Source: Mariprofundaceae bacterium | Lineage (GTDB): Bacteria > Pseudomonadota > Zetaproteobacteria > Mariprofundales > J009 | Direction: 5' to 3' | Assembly: GCA_015489095.1 (NCBI GenBank) | Contig: WFMN01000213.1 | Span: 1 to 11,483, forward strand | DNA: 11,483 nucleotides | Shown: positions 1 through 6,543 of the stretch, piece after piece | Layout: every line of letters starts with the position of its first letter | How positions within the stretch are numbered: position 1 is the stretch's first letter | Program-made: the position numbers and the translations under genes | The notes under the pieces: generated by a model | The model's input: the letters and a program-made list of their open reading frames with translations, nothing else | Told to the model about the DNA's origin: nothing | Databases searched by the model: none

Positions 1-42
1 GATGTCGCCGAGGATACCATCACCATGCCGGAGATTCGATAA
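1..42 (+). CDS. 3' end of an upstream gene, possibly sufD (partial)
   Basis: An open frame entering from the left edge encodes DVAEDTITMPEIR and stops at TAA (40-42), six bases before the GTG start of the cysteine desulfurase. The tight spacing suggests the same operon. In suf operons the gene before the desulfurase is often sufD, but 13 residues are too few for me to identify it, so that name is inferred from context only. Confidence 0.45.
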   Translation, partial: DVAEDTITMPEIR

Positions 43-48
43 TCCCCA

Positions 49-1185
49 GTGAAACGCCGTTACCTTGACCACAACGCCAACAGTCCCATGCTGCCCGAGG
101 CGATCGCCACCTACGCCGCGGTCGCCAAGGAAGCGGGCGGCAACCCTTCCAGCATCCACTGGGCGGGACGGGCGGCACGACGCGCGTTGGACGACGCCCG
201 TGACAAGGTGGCCGACTATTTCGGGGTGGAGGCGGGCGCCGTTGTCTTCACCTCCGGCGGTACCGAGTCCAACAACATCGCCCTGCAGGGATGGTTGAAT
301 CAGCAGCCGCCGGGCGGGATCGTCAGCACTAGGATCGAACACCCCTCGGTATTGCGGCCGCTGGAGCGGTGGCAGCAGATCGGCGATTCGCCGTGGCGGG
401 TCACCCTGATCAAGCCGAATCGCGGCGGAGCGGTGGCGGCGGACGCCGTCGTGGCGGCCATCGGGGAGGAGACCCGCATGGTCAGCATCATGGCGGCCAA
501 CAACGAGAGCGGGGTGATTCAACCCGCGGCGCAGGTGGCCGCTGCCTGCCGGGAGCGGGGGGTTGCCGTTCACATCGACGCGGTTCAGGCGCTGGGCAAG
601 CTCGATGTGCGGCCGCTGGTGCAACATGCGGATTTTGTTTCGTTTTCCGCCCATAAGATCGGCGGGCCTGCCGGTGTCGGCGGCTTGATCATCCGCCGGG
701 GGAGGCAGCTGCAAGAGCTGGCGCCGGGCGGCGGACAGGAGCGCAAACGGCGGTCGGGAACCGAAAATGTCGCCGCAATCAGCGCCTTCGCCGCCGCGTT
801 GGGAAAGATTGACTTCGCCGCGATCTCCCCGCTGCGCGACTATTTTGAACAGCAGTTGCAACAGCGAATCCCGCAAGCCTCCATCATCGGTGGCGAATGC
901 GACCGGGTTGGCAACACATCGCTCTTCTCCATCCCCGGGTTGGAGGGTGAAACGGTGCTGATGCAACTGGATCTGGCGGGTTTTGCGGTCGCTTCCGGCT
1001 CCGCCTGCTCTTCGGGGCAGCGCCGCCCCTCGCATGTACTGATGGCGATGGGGATGAGCCCGACCGAGGCGCGAAGCTCCATTCGTGTCAGCTTTGGTCC
1101 AGAGCACGACCCCTCGGACGCCGATGCGCTGGTGGCAGAGCTGTGCCGCGTGCAATCCCGGCTGCGCGCCATGCGCGGTGGCTGA
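49..1185 (+). CDS. Class I (NifS/IscS-type) cysteine desulfurase
   Basis: PLP-dependent cytosolic enzyme that takes sulfur from L-cysteine, leaving alanine and an enzyme persulfide that feeds Fe-S cluster assembly. The 378-residue length fits NifS-like enzymes. Visible motifs are TSGGTESNN (68-76, PLP phosphate binding), H98, D177 and Q180 around the cofactor, SAHK with the Schiff-base lysine K203, and the catalytic cysteine C320 in GSACSSG. The GSAC loop marks class I; SufS-type class II enzymes carry an RSGHHC-type loop. The GTG start is chosen because the conserved YLDHNA segment begins at residue 5 and the next in-frame ATG (88) would remove it; the only SD-like GGAG (30-33) is far away, so translation may be coupled to the preceding gene. 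One oddity: the usual ATTP after YLDxx reads ANSP. sufU follows after 2 bases, so this is probably the sulfur donor of the local suf system. The choice of iscS, nifS or sufS as name is unsettled. Confidence 0.95.
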   Translation: MKRRYLDHNANSPMLPEAIATYAAVAKEAGGNPSSIHWAGRAARRALDDARDKVADYFGVEAGAVVFTSGGTESNNIALQGWLNQQPPGGIVSTRIEHPSVLRPLERWQQIGDSPWRVTLIKPNRGGAVAADAVVAAIGEETRMVSIMAANNESGVIQPAAQVAAACRERGVAVHIDAVQALGKLDVRPLVQHADFVSFSAHKIGGPAGVGGLIIRRGRQLQELAPGGGQERKRRSGTENVAAISAFAAALGKIDFAAISPLRDYFEQQLQQRIPQASIIGGECDRVGNTSLFSIPGLEGETVLMQLDLAGFAVASGSACSSGQRRPSHVLMAMGMSPTEARSSIRVSFGPEHDPSDADALVAELCRVQSRLRAMRGG

Positions 1186-1187
1186 CC

Positions 1188-1640
1188 ATGTTTGACCTTC
1201 ACTCCCTCTACCAACAGGTGATCGTGGATCACAACAAAAGCCCGCGCAATTACGGCACCCTCTCCCCCTGCAGCCACGACGCCGAGGGCTACAACCCGTT
1301 GTGTGGCGACCAGCTCCACCTCTACCTAGAGATCGACGACGATGATGTCATCAAGCAGGCGCGTTTCGAGGGAGAAGGGTGCGCGATCTCCACCGCCTCC
1401 GCCTCGTTGATGACCCAAGCGATCATCGGGCTCACCACCGAGCAGTTCGCAGCGCTGTTCGACGCCTTTCACCACATGGCCACCAGCGACACCCAGGAGG
1501 CTCCCGATCAGGAGAGGCTGGGCAAACTCGCCGTGCTGGCCGGGGTGCGGGAGTTCCCCAGCCGAATCAAGTGCGCCACCCTCTGCTGGCATACGGCCAA
1601 GGCGGCGATCGACGGCCAACCCAGCGCGAAAACGGAGTAA
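1188..1640 (+). CDS. sufU: SufU-type Fe-S assembly protein
   Basis: A 150-residue member of the IscU/SufU fold. SufU proteins accept persulfide sulfur from the desulfurase through a zinc site, and a scaffold role has also been proposed. Conserved ligands are C39 and D41 in NPLCGD, C65 in GEGCAIS and C129 in KCATLCW. The insert of about 20 residues between the second and third cysteines, followed by LAVLAGVREFPSR (114-126), separates SufU from IscU, which lacks it. ATG 1188 is chosen over the longer frame from 1143 because family homology starts at MFDLHSLYQQ and the extra 15 codons lie inside the desulfurase gene. It starts 2 bases after the desulfurase stop with only a weak GGTGG upstream, suggesting translational coupling. 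SufU is best known from Gram-positive bacteria, where its partner is a class II SufS; here the neighbour is class I. Confidence 0.93.
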   Translation: MFDLHSLYQQVIVDHNKSPRNYGTLSPCSHDAEGYNPLCGDQLHLYLEIDDDDVIKQARFEGEGCAISTASASLMTQAIIGLTTEQFAALFDAFHHMATSDTQEAPDQERLGKLAVLAGVREFPSRIKCATLCWHTAKAAIDGQPSAKTE

Positions 1641-1649
1641 ACCAGCGGC

Positions 1650-2216
1650 ATGCAGCAAGCAAGCAGTGAATGGACAGTCACCACCGACAATGTCGATGCG
1701 GTGCTGATTCCCCTCGGTACCCCGGTCGTGATTCCGCAGGGAGCCAAGGTGCGGATCACGCAGCGCCTTGGGAGTTCCTACACCGTTGAGGTCAATGGCA
1801 ATCTTGCCCGTGTAGAGGAAAAAGAGGCTCCGGGCTTGGGCATTGGTGATGGCAACGACGGGCGCTCCGCATCGCAAGAGGTGGTGGAAAACAGCGCGTG
1901 CGTTGTCAACGAGGCGCTGGTTCGGGAAACGCTGAAATCGTGTTACGACCCTGAAATCCCGGTCAACATTGTCGATCTTGGTCTAGTGTACGATATCTTC
2001 GTGGTCGACAATGACGATGGCAACAAGGTGGTTGAGGTCACCATGACCCTCACCGCCCCCGGCTGTGGCATGGGGCCGTTTATCGTCGAGGATGTGCGCA
2101 ACCGGGTGTTGGCGCTTCCCGGAGTAGATGATATCCATGTCGAACTGGTGTTCGACCCGCCTTGGGATCGCAGCATGATGAGTGATACCGCCAAACTGCA
2201 GTTGGGGATGTTTTAG
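1650..2216 (+). CDS. sufT: SufT, Fe-S maturation factor (DUF59/MIP18 family)
   Basis: An auxiliary Fe-S protein maturation factor of 188 residues. The N-terminal part (about 16-58) has the SufT-specific PLGTPVVIPQG and YTVEVNGNLARV segments. A charged, glycine-rich linker (about 59-84) leads to the C-terminal MIP18/DUF59 domain (about 86-175) with DPEIPVNIVDLGLVYDI, then TAPGCGMG carrying the conserved C139, and the closing FDPPWDRSMMS. In Staphylococcus SufT supports Fe-S protein maturation when demand is high; the biochemical step is not settled. The ATG lies 9 bases after the sufU stop, and a GGAG overlapping the end of sufU (1634-1637) could serve as its SD. Position after the desulfurase and sufU supports the call. 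A bare MIP18 protein (PaaD-like) is excluded by the N-terminal extension. Confidence 0.93.
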   Translation: MQQASSEWTVTTDNVDAVLIPLGTPVVIPQGAKVRITQRLGSSYTVEVNGNLARVEEKEAPGLGIGDGNDGRSASQEVVENSACVVNEALVRETLKSCYDPEIPVNIVDLGLVYDIFVVDNDDGNKVVEVTMTLTAPGCGMGPFIVEDVRNRVLALPGVDDIHVELVFDPPWDRSMMSDTAKLQLGMF

Positions 2217-2231
2217 CCATTTCCGCCGGAC

Positions 2232-2254
2232 ATGAGGGGGAGCTGTGGGTCGGG
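2232..2254 (+). other. Anomalous anmK 5' end, possible one-base deletion in a G run
   Basis: The frame of anmK is open from 2186, but between there and 2255 it holds no ATG, GTG or TTG, only ATT (2219) and CTG (2243). Yet codons 2243-2254 read LWVG, matching the first beta strand expected before the conserved MTGTS of AnmK. An ATG at 2232 is one frame off: ATG-A-GGGGG. If the run at 2236-2240 had six G instead of five, the ATG would read MRGELWVGVMTGTS, an excellent family N terminus 15 bases after the sufT stop. This could be a sequencing or assembly slip, a real mutation, or use of a rare start. Confidence 0.6.
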
Positions 2255-3346
2255 GTGATGACCGGCACCTCGGCCGACGCCATCGACGCGGCGCTGGTCG
2301 CCTTCGACGCCAACTCCCCTCCAAGGCTGCGCCACTTCCATCAGCACCCGCTACCTTTCGAACTGCACACCGCGATTCTTGAACTGGCCGCCCCCGGCAT
2401 CAACGAGATCGAACGGATGGGCACGCTCGATCGCTTGCTAGGGCGCGAGATCGCGCGCGCGGTGAACGGGCTGCTTGCGGCAAGCGGCACCCAACCCCAA
2501 GCGGTTCGCGCTATCGGCAGCCACGGCCAGACCATCCGCCACTGCCCGCACCACCGTCCGCTTCCCTTCACCATGCAGATCGGCTGCCCGGCGACCATCG
2601 CCGAACAGACCGGCATCACCACCGTCTCCCACTTCCGGCAGCGCGACATCGCCGCCGGTGGCGAAGGGGCGCCGCTGGTGCCCTACGCCCATCGCGCGCT
2701 GTTTCATCGGGAGCGGCAATGCACCGCGATCGTCAACATCGGCGGCATCGCCAACATCACCCTGCTGGAGCGCGATGGACGGGTGAGTGGCTTCGATACC
2801 GGCCCCGGCAACATGGTGATGGATCAGCTCATGCTTACCTTGAGCGACGGGCGGTTCAGCTACGATGAGGATGGCGCGTTGGCCTCCAAGGGGAGGGTCT
2901 CCGCCCCCCTGTTACAGCGGCTGCTGTCGGATCCCTTCTTCCGCCGCCCGCCGCCCAAATCCACCGGGCGCGAGCAGTTTGGCGAGGCGTTTTGCCATCC
3001 GCTGTTGGCCGCTCCCGATCTCAGCGACGGCGACCGGCTGGCCACCGCTTGCGAATTGACCGCGCAATCGATCGTTGATGCCGCGCAGTGGCTGCCCGAA
3101 CAGCCTAGTCGCTGGCTCTTCTGCGGGGGCGGAACCAACAATCGCCACCTGATGGAGCGGCTGCAGACCCTGCTCGCCCCGCAACCGGTTGCCACCACCG
3201 ACAGTGTCGGTGTTCCATCGCAGGCGGTGGAGGCGATCTGCTTCGCCATCCTCGCCCGGCAAACAGTGGCCGGTGAACCCAACTGCCTGCCGGAGGTGAC
3301 CGGCGCCAACCACGCCGTTATCGGCGGCATGATCACCCCGGCGTAG
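2255..3346 (+). CDS. anmK: Anhydro-N-acetylmuramic acid kinase
   Basis: Cytosolic ATP-dependent kinase of peptidoglycan recycling: it opens the 1,6-anhydro ring of anhMurNAc and phosphorylates it to MurNAc-6-phosphate. The 363 residues from GTG 2255 show the ASKHA-type pattern: GTSADAID (4-11), GSHGQTIRH (88-96), the catalytic aspartate D131 in RDIAAGGEGAPLVP, NIGGIANIT (161-169), FDTGPGNMVMD (180-190), PPPKSTGRE (232-240) and the C-terminal ATP-site glycines GGGTNN (291-296). Two motif positions differ from the commonest forms (GTSxDG has Ala for Gly, GGQGAP has Glu for Gln), probably tolerated. Starting at GTG 2255 loses the first strand (LWVG), so the true start is probably upstream; GAGGGGGAG (2234-2242) could act as an SD for 2255 at a long 12-base spacing. 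It follows sufT closely and may be the last gene of that transcript. No other recycling gene is visible here. Confidence 0.93.
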   Translation: MMTGTSADAIDAALVAFDANSPPRLRHFHQHPLPFELHTAILELAAPGINEIERMGTLDRLLGREIARAVNGLLAASGTQPQAVRAIGSHGQTIRHCPHHRPLPFTMQIGCPATIAEQTGITTVSHFRQRDIAAGGEGAPLVPYAHRALFHRERQCTAIVNIGGIANITLLERDGRVSGFDTGPGNMVMDQLMLTLSDGRFSYDEDGALASKGRVSAPLLQRLLSDPFFRRPPPKSTGREQFGEAFCHPLLAAPDLSDGDRLATACELTAQSIVDAAQWLPEQPSRWLFCGGGTNNRHLMERLQTLLAPQPVATTDSVGVPSQAVEAICFAILARQTVAGEPNCLPEVTGANHAVIGGMITPA

Positions 3347-3352
3347 GCGGCG

Positions 3353-3369
3353 CCCCGGATGGTTCGGGG
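3353..3369 (+). terminator. Candidate stem-loop terminator after anmK
   Basis: CCCCGGA, loop TGG, TTCGGGG forms a 7-bp stem (one G-U pair) starting 7 bases after the anmK stop and followed by TTCGATTGT. The downstream T content is poor, so intrinsic termination would be weak. Its place between convergent operons is what one expects of a terminator. On the minus strand it lies downstream of lpxI but has no T tract. Confidence 0.4.
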
Positions 3370-3380
3370 TTCGATTGTAC

Positions 3381-3396
3381 CGCGGAGACGCGGAGA
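3381..3396. repeat. Perfect tandem 8-bp repeat (CGCGGAGA x2)
   Basis: CGCGGAGA occurs twice back to back (3381-3388, 3389-3396), preceded by TGTAC and followed by AAATGGAGG. Bases 3380-3393 also fold as a CCGCG/CGCGG stem with a GAGA (GNRA-type) tetraloop. The look is close to the CGCAGAGACGCAGAG-like short repeats I recall being scattered between genes in many bacterial genomes; membership of such a family is inferred. Confidence 0.5.
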
Positions 3397-3410
3397 AAAT
3401 GGAGGGGGAA

Positions 3411-4247
3411 TCAGCCTTCCAGGCGGACACCGACAACGGTGATGCCGTAGCGCGCCGCCAAGGCGGCCAGCTTCTCCCGTTCGAGCATCAAGGTGAGCCC
3501 CGCCTCGACCGCTAGGCAGTCACATCCACTGCGCCGCATGGTGGTGAGTGTGTCGCGGCCAACCGCCGGTACATCAAAGCGCAAATCCTGATTCGGCTTG
3601 GCCACTTTCGCCACGGTGGCCAGCCCGCTCCCCAGCGCGCCGCCCCGCTTGATCGCCTCGTCGGTGCCCTCGATCGCCTCAACCGCCAACACCGCCTGCT
3701 GCTGCACCACCACCGTCTGCCCGATATCCAACGCCGAGATCGCCTTGGCGTGGCGGCAGCCGAAGGCGATGTCGCGCCGCTGCCGTTCGTTGGGCGCAGG
3801 CCCCATCAAATGCCCCTCGGGGGCTAGCAGATCGTCGGCATACTTCACCTGCGAGATGATCTCGATCCCATGCTCGGCCAACATCGCCGCGATCCCGTTC
3901 AGCACGGTGTCGTCACGCAGATCCGGCAGCGCCCGAAAGGCGCGCAAGGTGGGGAGATCCGGTAGAAAGTTGCGAAAAAGGTGGAGCTTCTTCACCTTGC
4001 CGGCCATGATCACTTCGCGCACACCCGCCGCCTTGAAGCGATCGATCATCGCCTGAATGCGCCCGACCTGCAGCCAAGTCACCGCTCGGCGGCTGTACTC
4101 CGCAATCTCGTCAGCGGCCTCGTTGCGTACCGCGATAATCTCCAGATCGAAGCGGTCGCGCAGGCGCGCGGCCAGCTCCAGCGGAAAGACGCCGTAGCCG
4201 GCAACCAACCCCAGTGGCGGTCGCGCGGGTTGCTGGCCGCTACGCAT
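3411..4247 (-). CDS. lpxI: UDP-2,3-diacylglucosamine pyrophosphatase LpxI
   Basis: Fourth step of lipid A synthesis: hydrolyses UDP-2,3-diacylglucosamine to lipid X (2,3-diacylglucosamine 1-phosphate) and UMP at the cytosolic face of the inner membrane. It is the LpxI (DUF1009) type, unrelated to the LpxH of enterics. The 278 residues show the N-terminal domain opening LGLVAGYGVFPLELA (12-26), AGKVKK (82-87) and LPDLRDDTVL, then a C-terminal catalytic domain with LDIGQTVVV (173-181), AVEAIEGTDEAIKRGG (188-203), DLRFDVPAVG (221-230) and AVEAGLTLMLER (246-257). D225 in FDVPA matches the aspartate described as essential in Caulobacter LpxI. Its ATG overlaps the end of lpxA by 8 bases (ATGCGTAG), so it is probably translationally coupled; GGAG abuts the ATG and is too close to be a normal SD. 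It is the last gene of the minus-strand block; lpxB, often next, is absent. Confidence 0.95.
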   Translation of the reverse strand: MRSGQQPARPPLGLVAGYGVFPLELAARLRDRFDLEIIAVRNEAADEIAEYSRRAVTWLQVGRIQAMIDRFKAAGVREVIMAGKVKKLHLFRNFLPDLPTLRAFRALPDLRDDTVLNGIAAMLAEHGIEIISQVKYADDLLAPEGHLMGPAPNERQRRDIAFGCRHAKAISALDIGQTVVVQQQAVLAVEAIEGTDEAIKRGGALGSGLATVAKVAKPNQDLRFDVPAVGRDTLTTMRRSGCDCLAVEAGLTLMLEREKLAALAARYGITVVGVRLEG

Positions 4248-5031
4248 CTCCGCGCGGGTGGGTCACCCCCCGTTTGGCCGAGGCGATAAAGTCGATCAGG
4301 TGGCGCGCATCCGCATCCTCGCCCGCCAACGCCTGCGCGGCGGAACAGCGCTCCTGCTGCGGCAGGTCACGCTGAAACAGCAGGCGATACACCTGTTTCA
4401 GCAGCGCGATGCGCTCGTTGTCAAAGCCCGCCCGGCGCAGCCCGACCAAGTTCAGCCCGGCCAGCCCGGGGCGGTAGCCCCCCGCGATCATGGTGAACGG
4501 GGGCACATCCTTCACGATGCCGCTCATCCCGCCGATCATCGCCAGCCGCCCGATGCGTAAAAACTGGTGGATGGCGGAAAGGCCACCGATAATGGCATGA
4601 TCATCAATGGTCACATGCCCCGCCAATGTCGCGCCGTTGGCCAGCACGATGTGGCTTCCCAGCAGGCAATCGTGCGCCACATGCGAGTAGGCCATCAGCA
4701 GGTTGTGATCGCCGATGCGGGTCACCATTCCGCCGCCCTCGGTGCCGGCGTGGATGGTTGCATGCTCGCGGATGGTGTTGCCGTCGCCGATGATGACCTC
4801 CGACGGCTCGCCGTGATACTTGAGATCCTGCGGCACCAGCCCCGCCGATGCGAAGGGGAAAAAGCGGTTGTTGGCGCCGATGGTGGTGCGGCCGGAGAGC
4901 ACCACATGGGAGTGCAGCTCGCACCCTTCGCCAAGGCGAACCGGGCCGTCGATGATGCAATAGGGGCCGATGCGCACCCCCGCTGCCAACTGCGCTTCCG
5001 GGGAGATGATCGCAGTGGGGTGGATGGTCAC
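4240..5031 (-). CDS. lpxA: UDP-N-acetylglucosamine O-acyltransferase LpxA
   Basis: First step of lipid A synthesis: transfers a 3-hydroxyacyl chain from ACP to the 3-OH of UDP-GlcNAc, in the cytosol, as a homotrimer. The 263-residue protein has left-handed beta-helix hexapeptide repeats (about 1-185), then a C-terminal helical part beginning near GLNLVGLRRAGFDNERI (192-208). The catalytic base is H120 in VAHDC (E. coli H125), with H155 in IHQF (E. coli H160). G168 aligns with E. coli G173, the hydrocarbon-ruler residue, predicting a 14-carbon hydroxyacyl donor. The start is GTG (5031-5029), 4 bases after the fabZ stop, chosen because TIHPTAIISPEA is the usual LpxA N terminus; no good SD is seen, so coupling to fabZ is likely. 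Confidence 0.97.
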   Translation of the reverse strand: MTIHPTAIISPEAQLAAGVRIGPYCIIDGPVRLGEGCELHSHVVLSGRTTIGANNRFFPFASAGLVPQDLKYHGEPSEVIIGDGNTIREHATIHAGTEGGGMVTRIGDHNLLMAYSHVAHDCLLGSHIVLANGATLAGHVTIDDHAIIGGLSAIHQFLRIGRLAMIGGMSGIVKDVPPFTMIAGGYRPGLAGLNLVGLRRAGFDNERIALLKQVYRLLFQRDLPQQERCSAAQALAGEDADARHLIDFIASAKRGVTHPRGDA

Positions 5032-5035
5032 GGTG

Positions 5036-5479
5036 TTAGCTCGACTGTCGTGGAACCAGTGTTGCCATCAGCGTGGCGGAACAGACAAGCTTGTCATCCA
5101 CATAGGCCTCGCCCTTGAATTTCCACATATGGCCGCGCCGCTGCTGTTTGCTCATCACGAAAACCACCTGATCACCGGGGCGCACCGGCTGGCGGAAGCG
5201 GGCGTTGTCGATGCCGGTGAAATAGACGAGGTAATCCTCGCTCTTCTCCACCGACATGAAGGCCAAGATGCCGCCGGTTTGCGCCATCGCCTCAATCAGC
5301 AACACCCCCGGCATCACCGGAGATGTGGGGAAATGGCCGGTAAATTGGGGTTCGTTCACGGTCACATTCTTCAACGCCCGAATCGACTCCCCCTCTTCAT
5401 ACTCCAACACGCGATCAACCAGCAGAAAGGGGTAGCGGTGCGGCAGGTATTGCATGATTTTTTCAATATCAACGGTCAT
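5036..5479 (-). CDS. fabZ: 3-hydroxyacyl-ACP dehydratase FabZ
   Basis: Dehydrates 3-hydroxyacyl-ACP to trans-2-enoyl-ACP in fatty acid elongation; it competes with LpxA and LpxD for 3-hydroxyacyl-ACP, which explains the shared operon. The 147 residues form one hot-dog fold with the opening IMQYLPHRYPFLLVDRV (8-24), catalytic H49 in GHFPTSPVMPGV, and E63 in LLIEAMAQTGG, the same numbers as in Pseudomonas FabZ. A longer frame reaching 5563 exists, but ATG 5479 is preferred: it has an SD at 6 bases, matches family length, and the extra codons overlap lpxD. It starts 17 bases after the lpxD stop. Confidence 0.97.
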   Translation of the reverse strand: MTVDIEKIMQYLPHRYPFLLVDRVLEYEEGESIRALKNVTVNEPQFTGHFPTSPVMPGVLLIEAMAQTGGILAFMSVEKSEDYLVYFTGIDNARFRQPVRPGDQVVFVMSKQQRRGHMWKFKGEAYVDDKLVCSATLMATLVPRQSS

Positions 5480-5485
5480 ACTCGT

Positions 5486-5491
5486 CTCTCC
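5486..5491 (-). promoter_or_regulatory. Ribosome binding site deciding the fabZ start
   Basis: GGAGAG on the minus strand lies 6 bases before ATG 5479. It supports this start over the longer in-frame extension into lpxD. Confidence 0.75.
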
Positions 5492-5496
5492 AAGGA

Positions 5497-6510
5497 TTAT
5501 CTGTCGCGTTTGGGGTCGCGGTCGCGCAACAGTTTGCGCAGTTTTGCGTTCAGCTTGAGCCAAGCGCGGTGCGGCATGGCGGGCAGGCCGGCGAAGGTCT
5601 CGCCGGCGGCGATATCGCTGATAACGCCGCTTTTCGCCGCCAAGCGGACGCCGTCACCGATCTTGAGATGGCCGGCAATCCCCACCTGCCCCCCAATCTG
5701 GCAGCCGCGACCGATCGTGGTCGAGCCGGAGATCCCTACCTGACTGACCACAATCGACCGGGAACCGATGGAGACATTGTGACCGATCTGTACCAGATTG
5801 TCGATCTTGGTGCCGGCGGCAATGGTGGTATCACCCAAGGCGCCGCGGTCGATACAGCTATTGGCGCCCACCTCGACATCATCCTCCAGCACGACCGCGC
5901 CCACCTGGGGGATTTTCAGGTGCGCGGCGCCATTCCACGCATAGCCGAAGCCGTCGGAGCCGATAATCGCCCCCGCCTGCAGAATCACCCGATCGGCCAA
6001 CCGGCACCCTTTTGCCACCACCGCATTGGCGTGTAGATGGCAATCGCGGCCGATCCGAACATCCGCTTCCACCACCACCCCGGCATCCAGCCGGCTACCG
6101 CTGCCGATCACCACGCCGGCGCCGATCACGCAACGGGCAGCGATATCGACATCATCCGCCACCCGCGCGGAGGCGTCGATCACCGCGCTGGGATGGCGCA
6201 GGCCGCTGGCGGCAATATCGGGGAAGAAATAGCGCTGCAGGCGGGCAAAAGCGAGATAGGGATCGGCTACCCGCAGCAATGGCGCGGCGCAATCGGCCAC
6301 AACCTCATTGTCGGCTACCAGAATGAGCCCGGCACTACTGCTTGCGACCGCATGGCGGTATTTCCGGTTGGCGAGGAAGGCCACCTCGCTCGACCCGGCG
6401 GCGGCCAGTGTGTTGCAGCCGGTGAACGCGGGGCAGCGCGATGGATCGCCCACCAGCTCGCCACCAAGCATGCGTTGCAGTTGTTCGATCGTGAGCGGTG
6501 GAACGGCCAT
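5497..6510 (-). CDS. lpxD: UDP-3-O-acylglucosamine N-acyltransferase LpxD
   Basis: Third step of lipid A synthesis: adds the N-linked 3-hydroxyacyl chain from ACP to UDP-3-O-acylglucosamine. The 337-residue protein has an N-terminal uridine-binding domain (about 1-102, with SEVAFLANRKY and a PYLAFARLQRYFFP end), a left-handed beta-helix (about 105-300) and a basic C-terminal helix (about 314-337) of the ACP-binding type. GSDGFGYAW (184-192) is conserved. The catalytic base is H244 in QIGHNVSIG (E. coli H239), with H281 in IAGHLKIG. ATG 6510 is chosen over GTG 6522 because GAGGTGG (6519-6525) sits 8 bases before the ATG but overlaps the GTG. It starts 33 bases after the ompH stop. Confidence 0.97.
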   Translation of the reverse strand: MAVPPLTIEQLQRMLGGELVGDPSRCPAFTGCNTLAAAGSSEVAFLANRKYRHAVASSSAGLILVADNEVVADCAAPLLRVADPYLAFARLQRYFFPDIAASGLRHPSAVIDASARVADDVDIAARCVIGAGVVIGSGSRLDAGVVVEADVRIGRDCHLHANAVVAKGCRLADRVILQAGAIIGSDGFGYAWNGAAHLKIPQVGAVVLEDDVEVGANSCIDRGALGDTTIAAGTKIDNLVQIGHNVSIGSRSIVVSQVGISGSTTIGRGCQIGGQVGIAGHLKIGDGVRLAAKSGVISDIAAGETFAGLPAMPHRAWLKLNAKLRKLLRDRDPKRDR

Positions 6511-6518
6511 GCGCAATG

Positions 6519-6525
6519 CCACCTC
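6519..6525 (-). promoter_or_regulatory. Ribosome binding site deciding the lpxD start
   Basis: GAGGTGG on the minus strand is spaced 8 bases from ATG 6510. The alternative GTG at 6522 lies inside this motif, so the shorter protein is favoured. Confidence 0.65.
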
Positions 6526-6543
6526 AACCGGGGCGAACGCGGA

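Noticed and set aside
2232..2258. Short out-of-frame peptide from ATG 2232 (MRGSCGSG, then stop)
   Set aside because: Eight codons only; better explained as the displaced anmK start than as a leader peptide.
5480..5563. N-terminal extension of FabZ into lpxD
   Set aside because: The 28 extra residues are not conserved in the family, and a good SD sits before ATG 5479.
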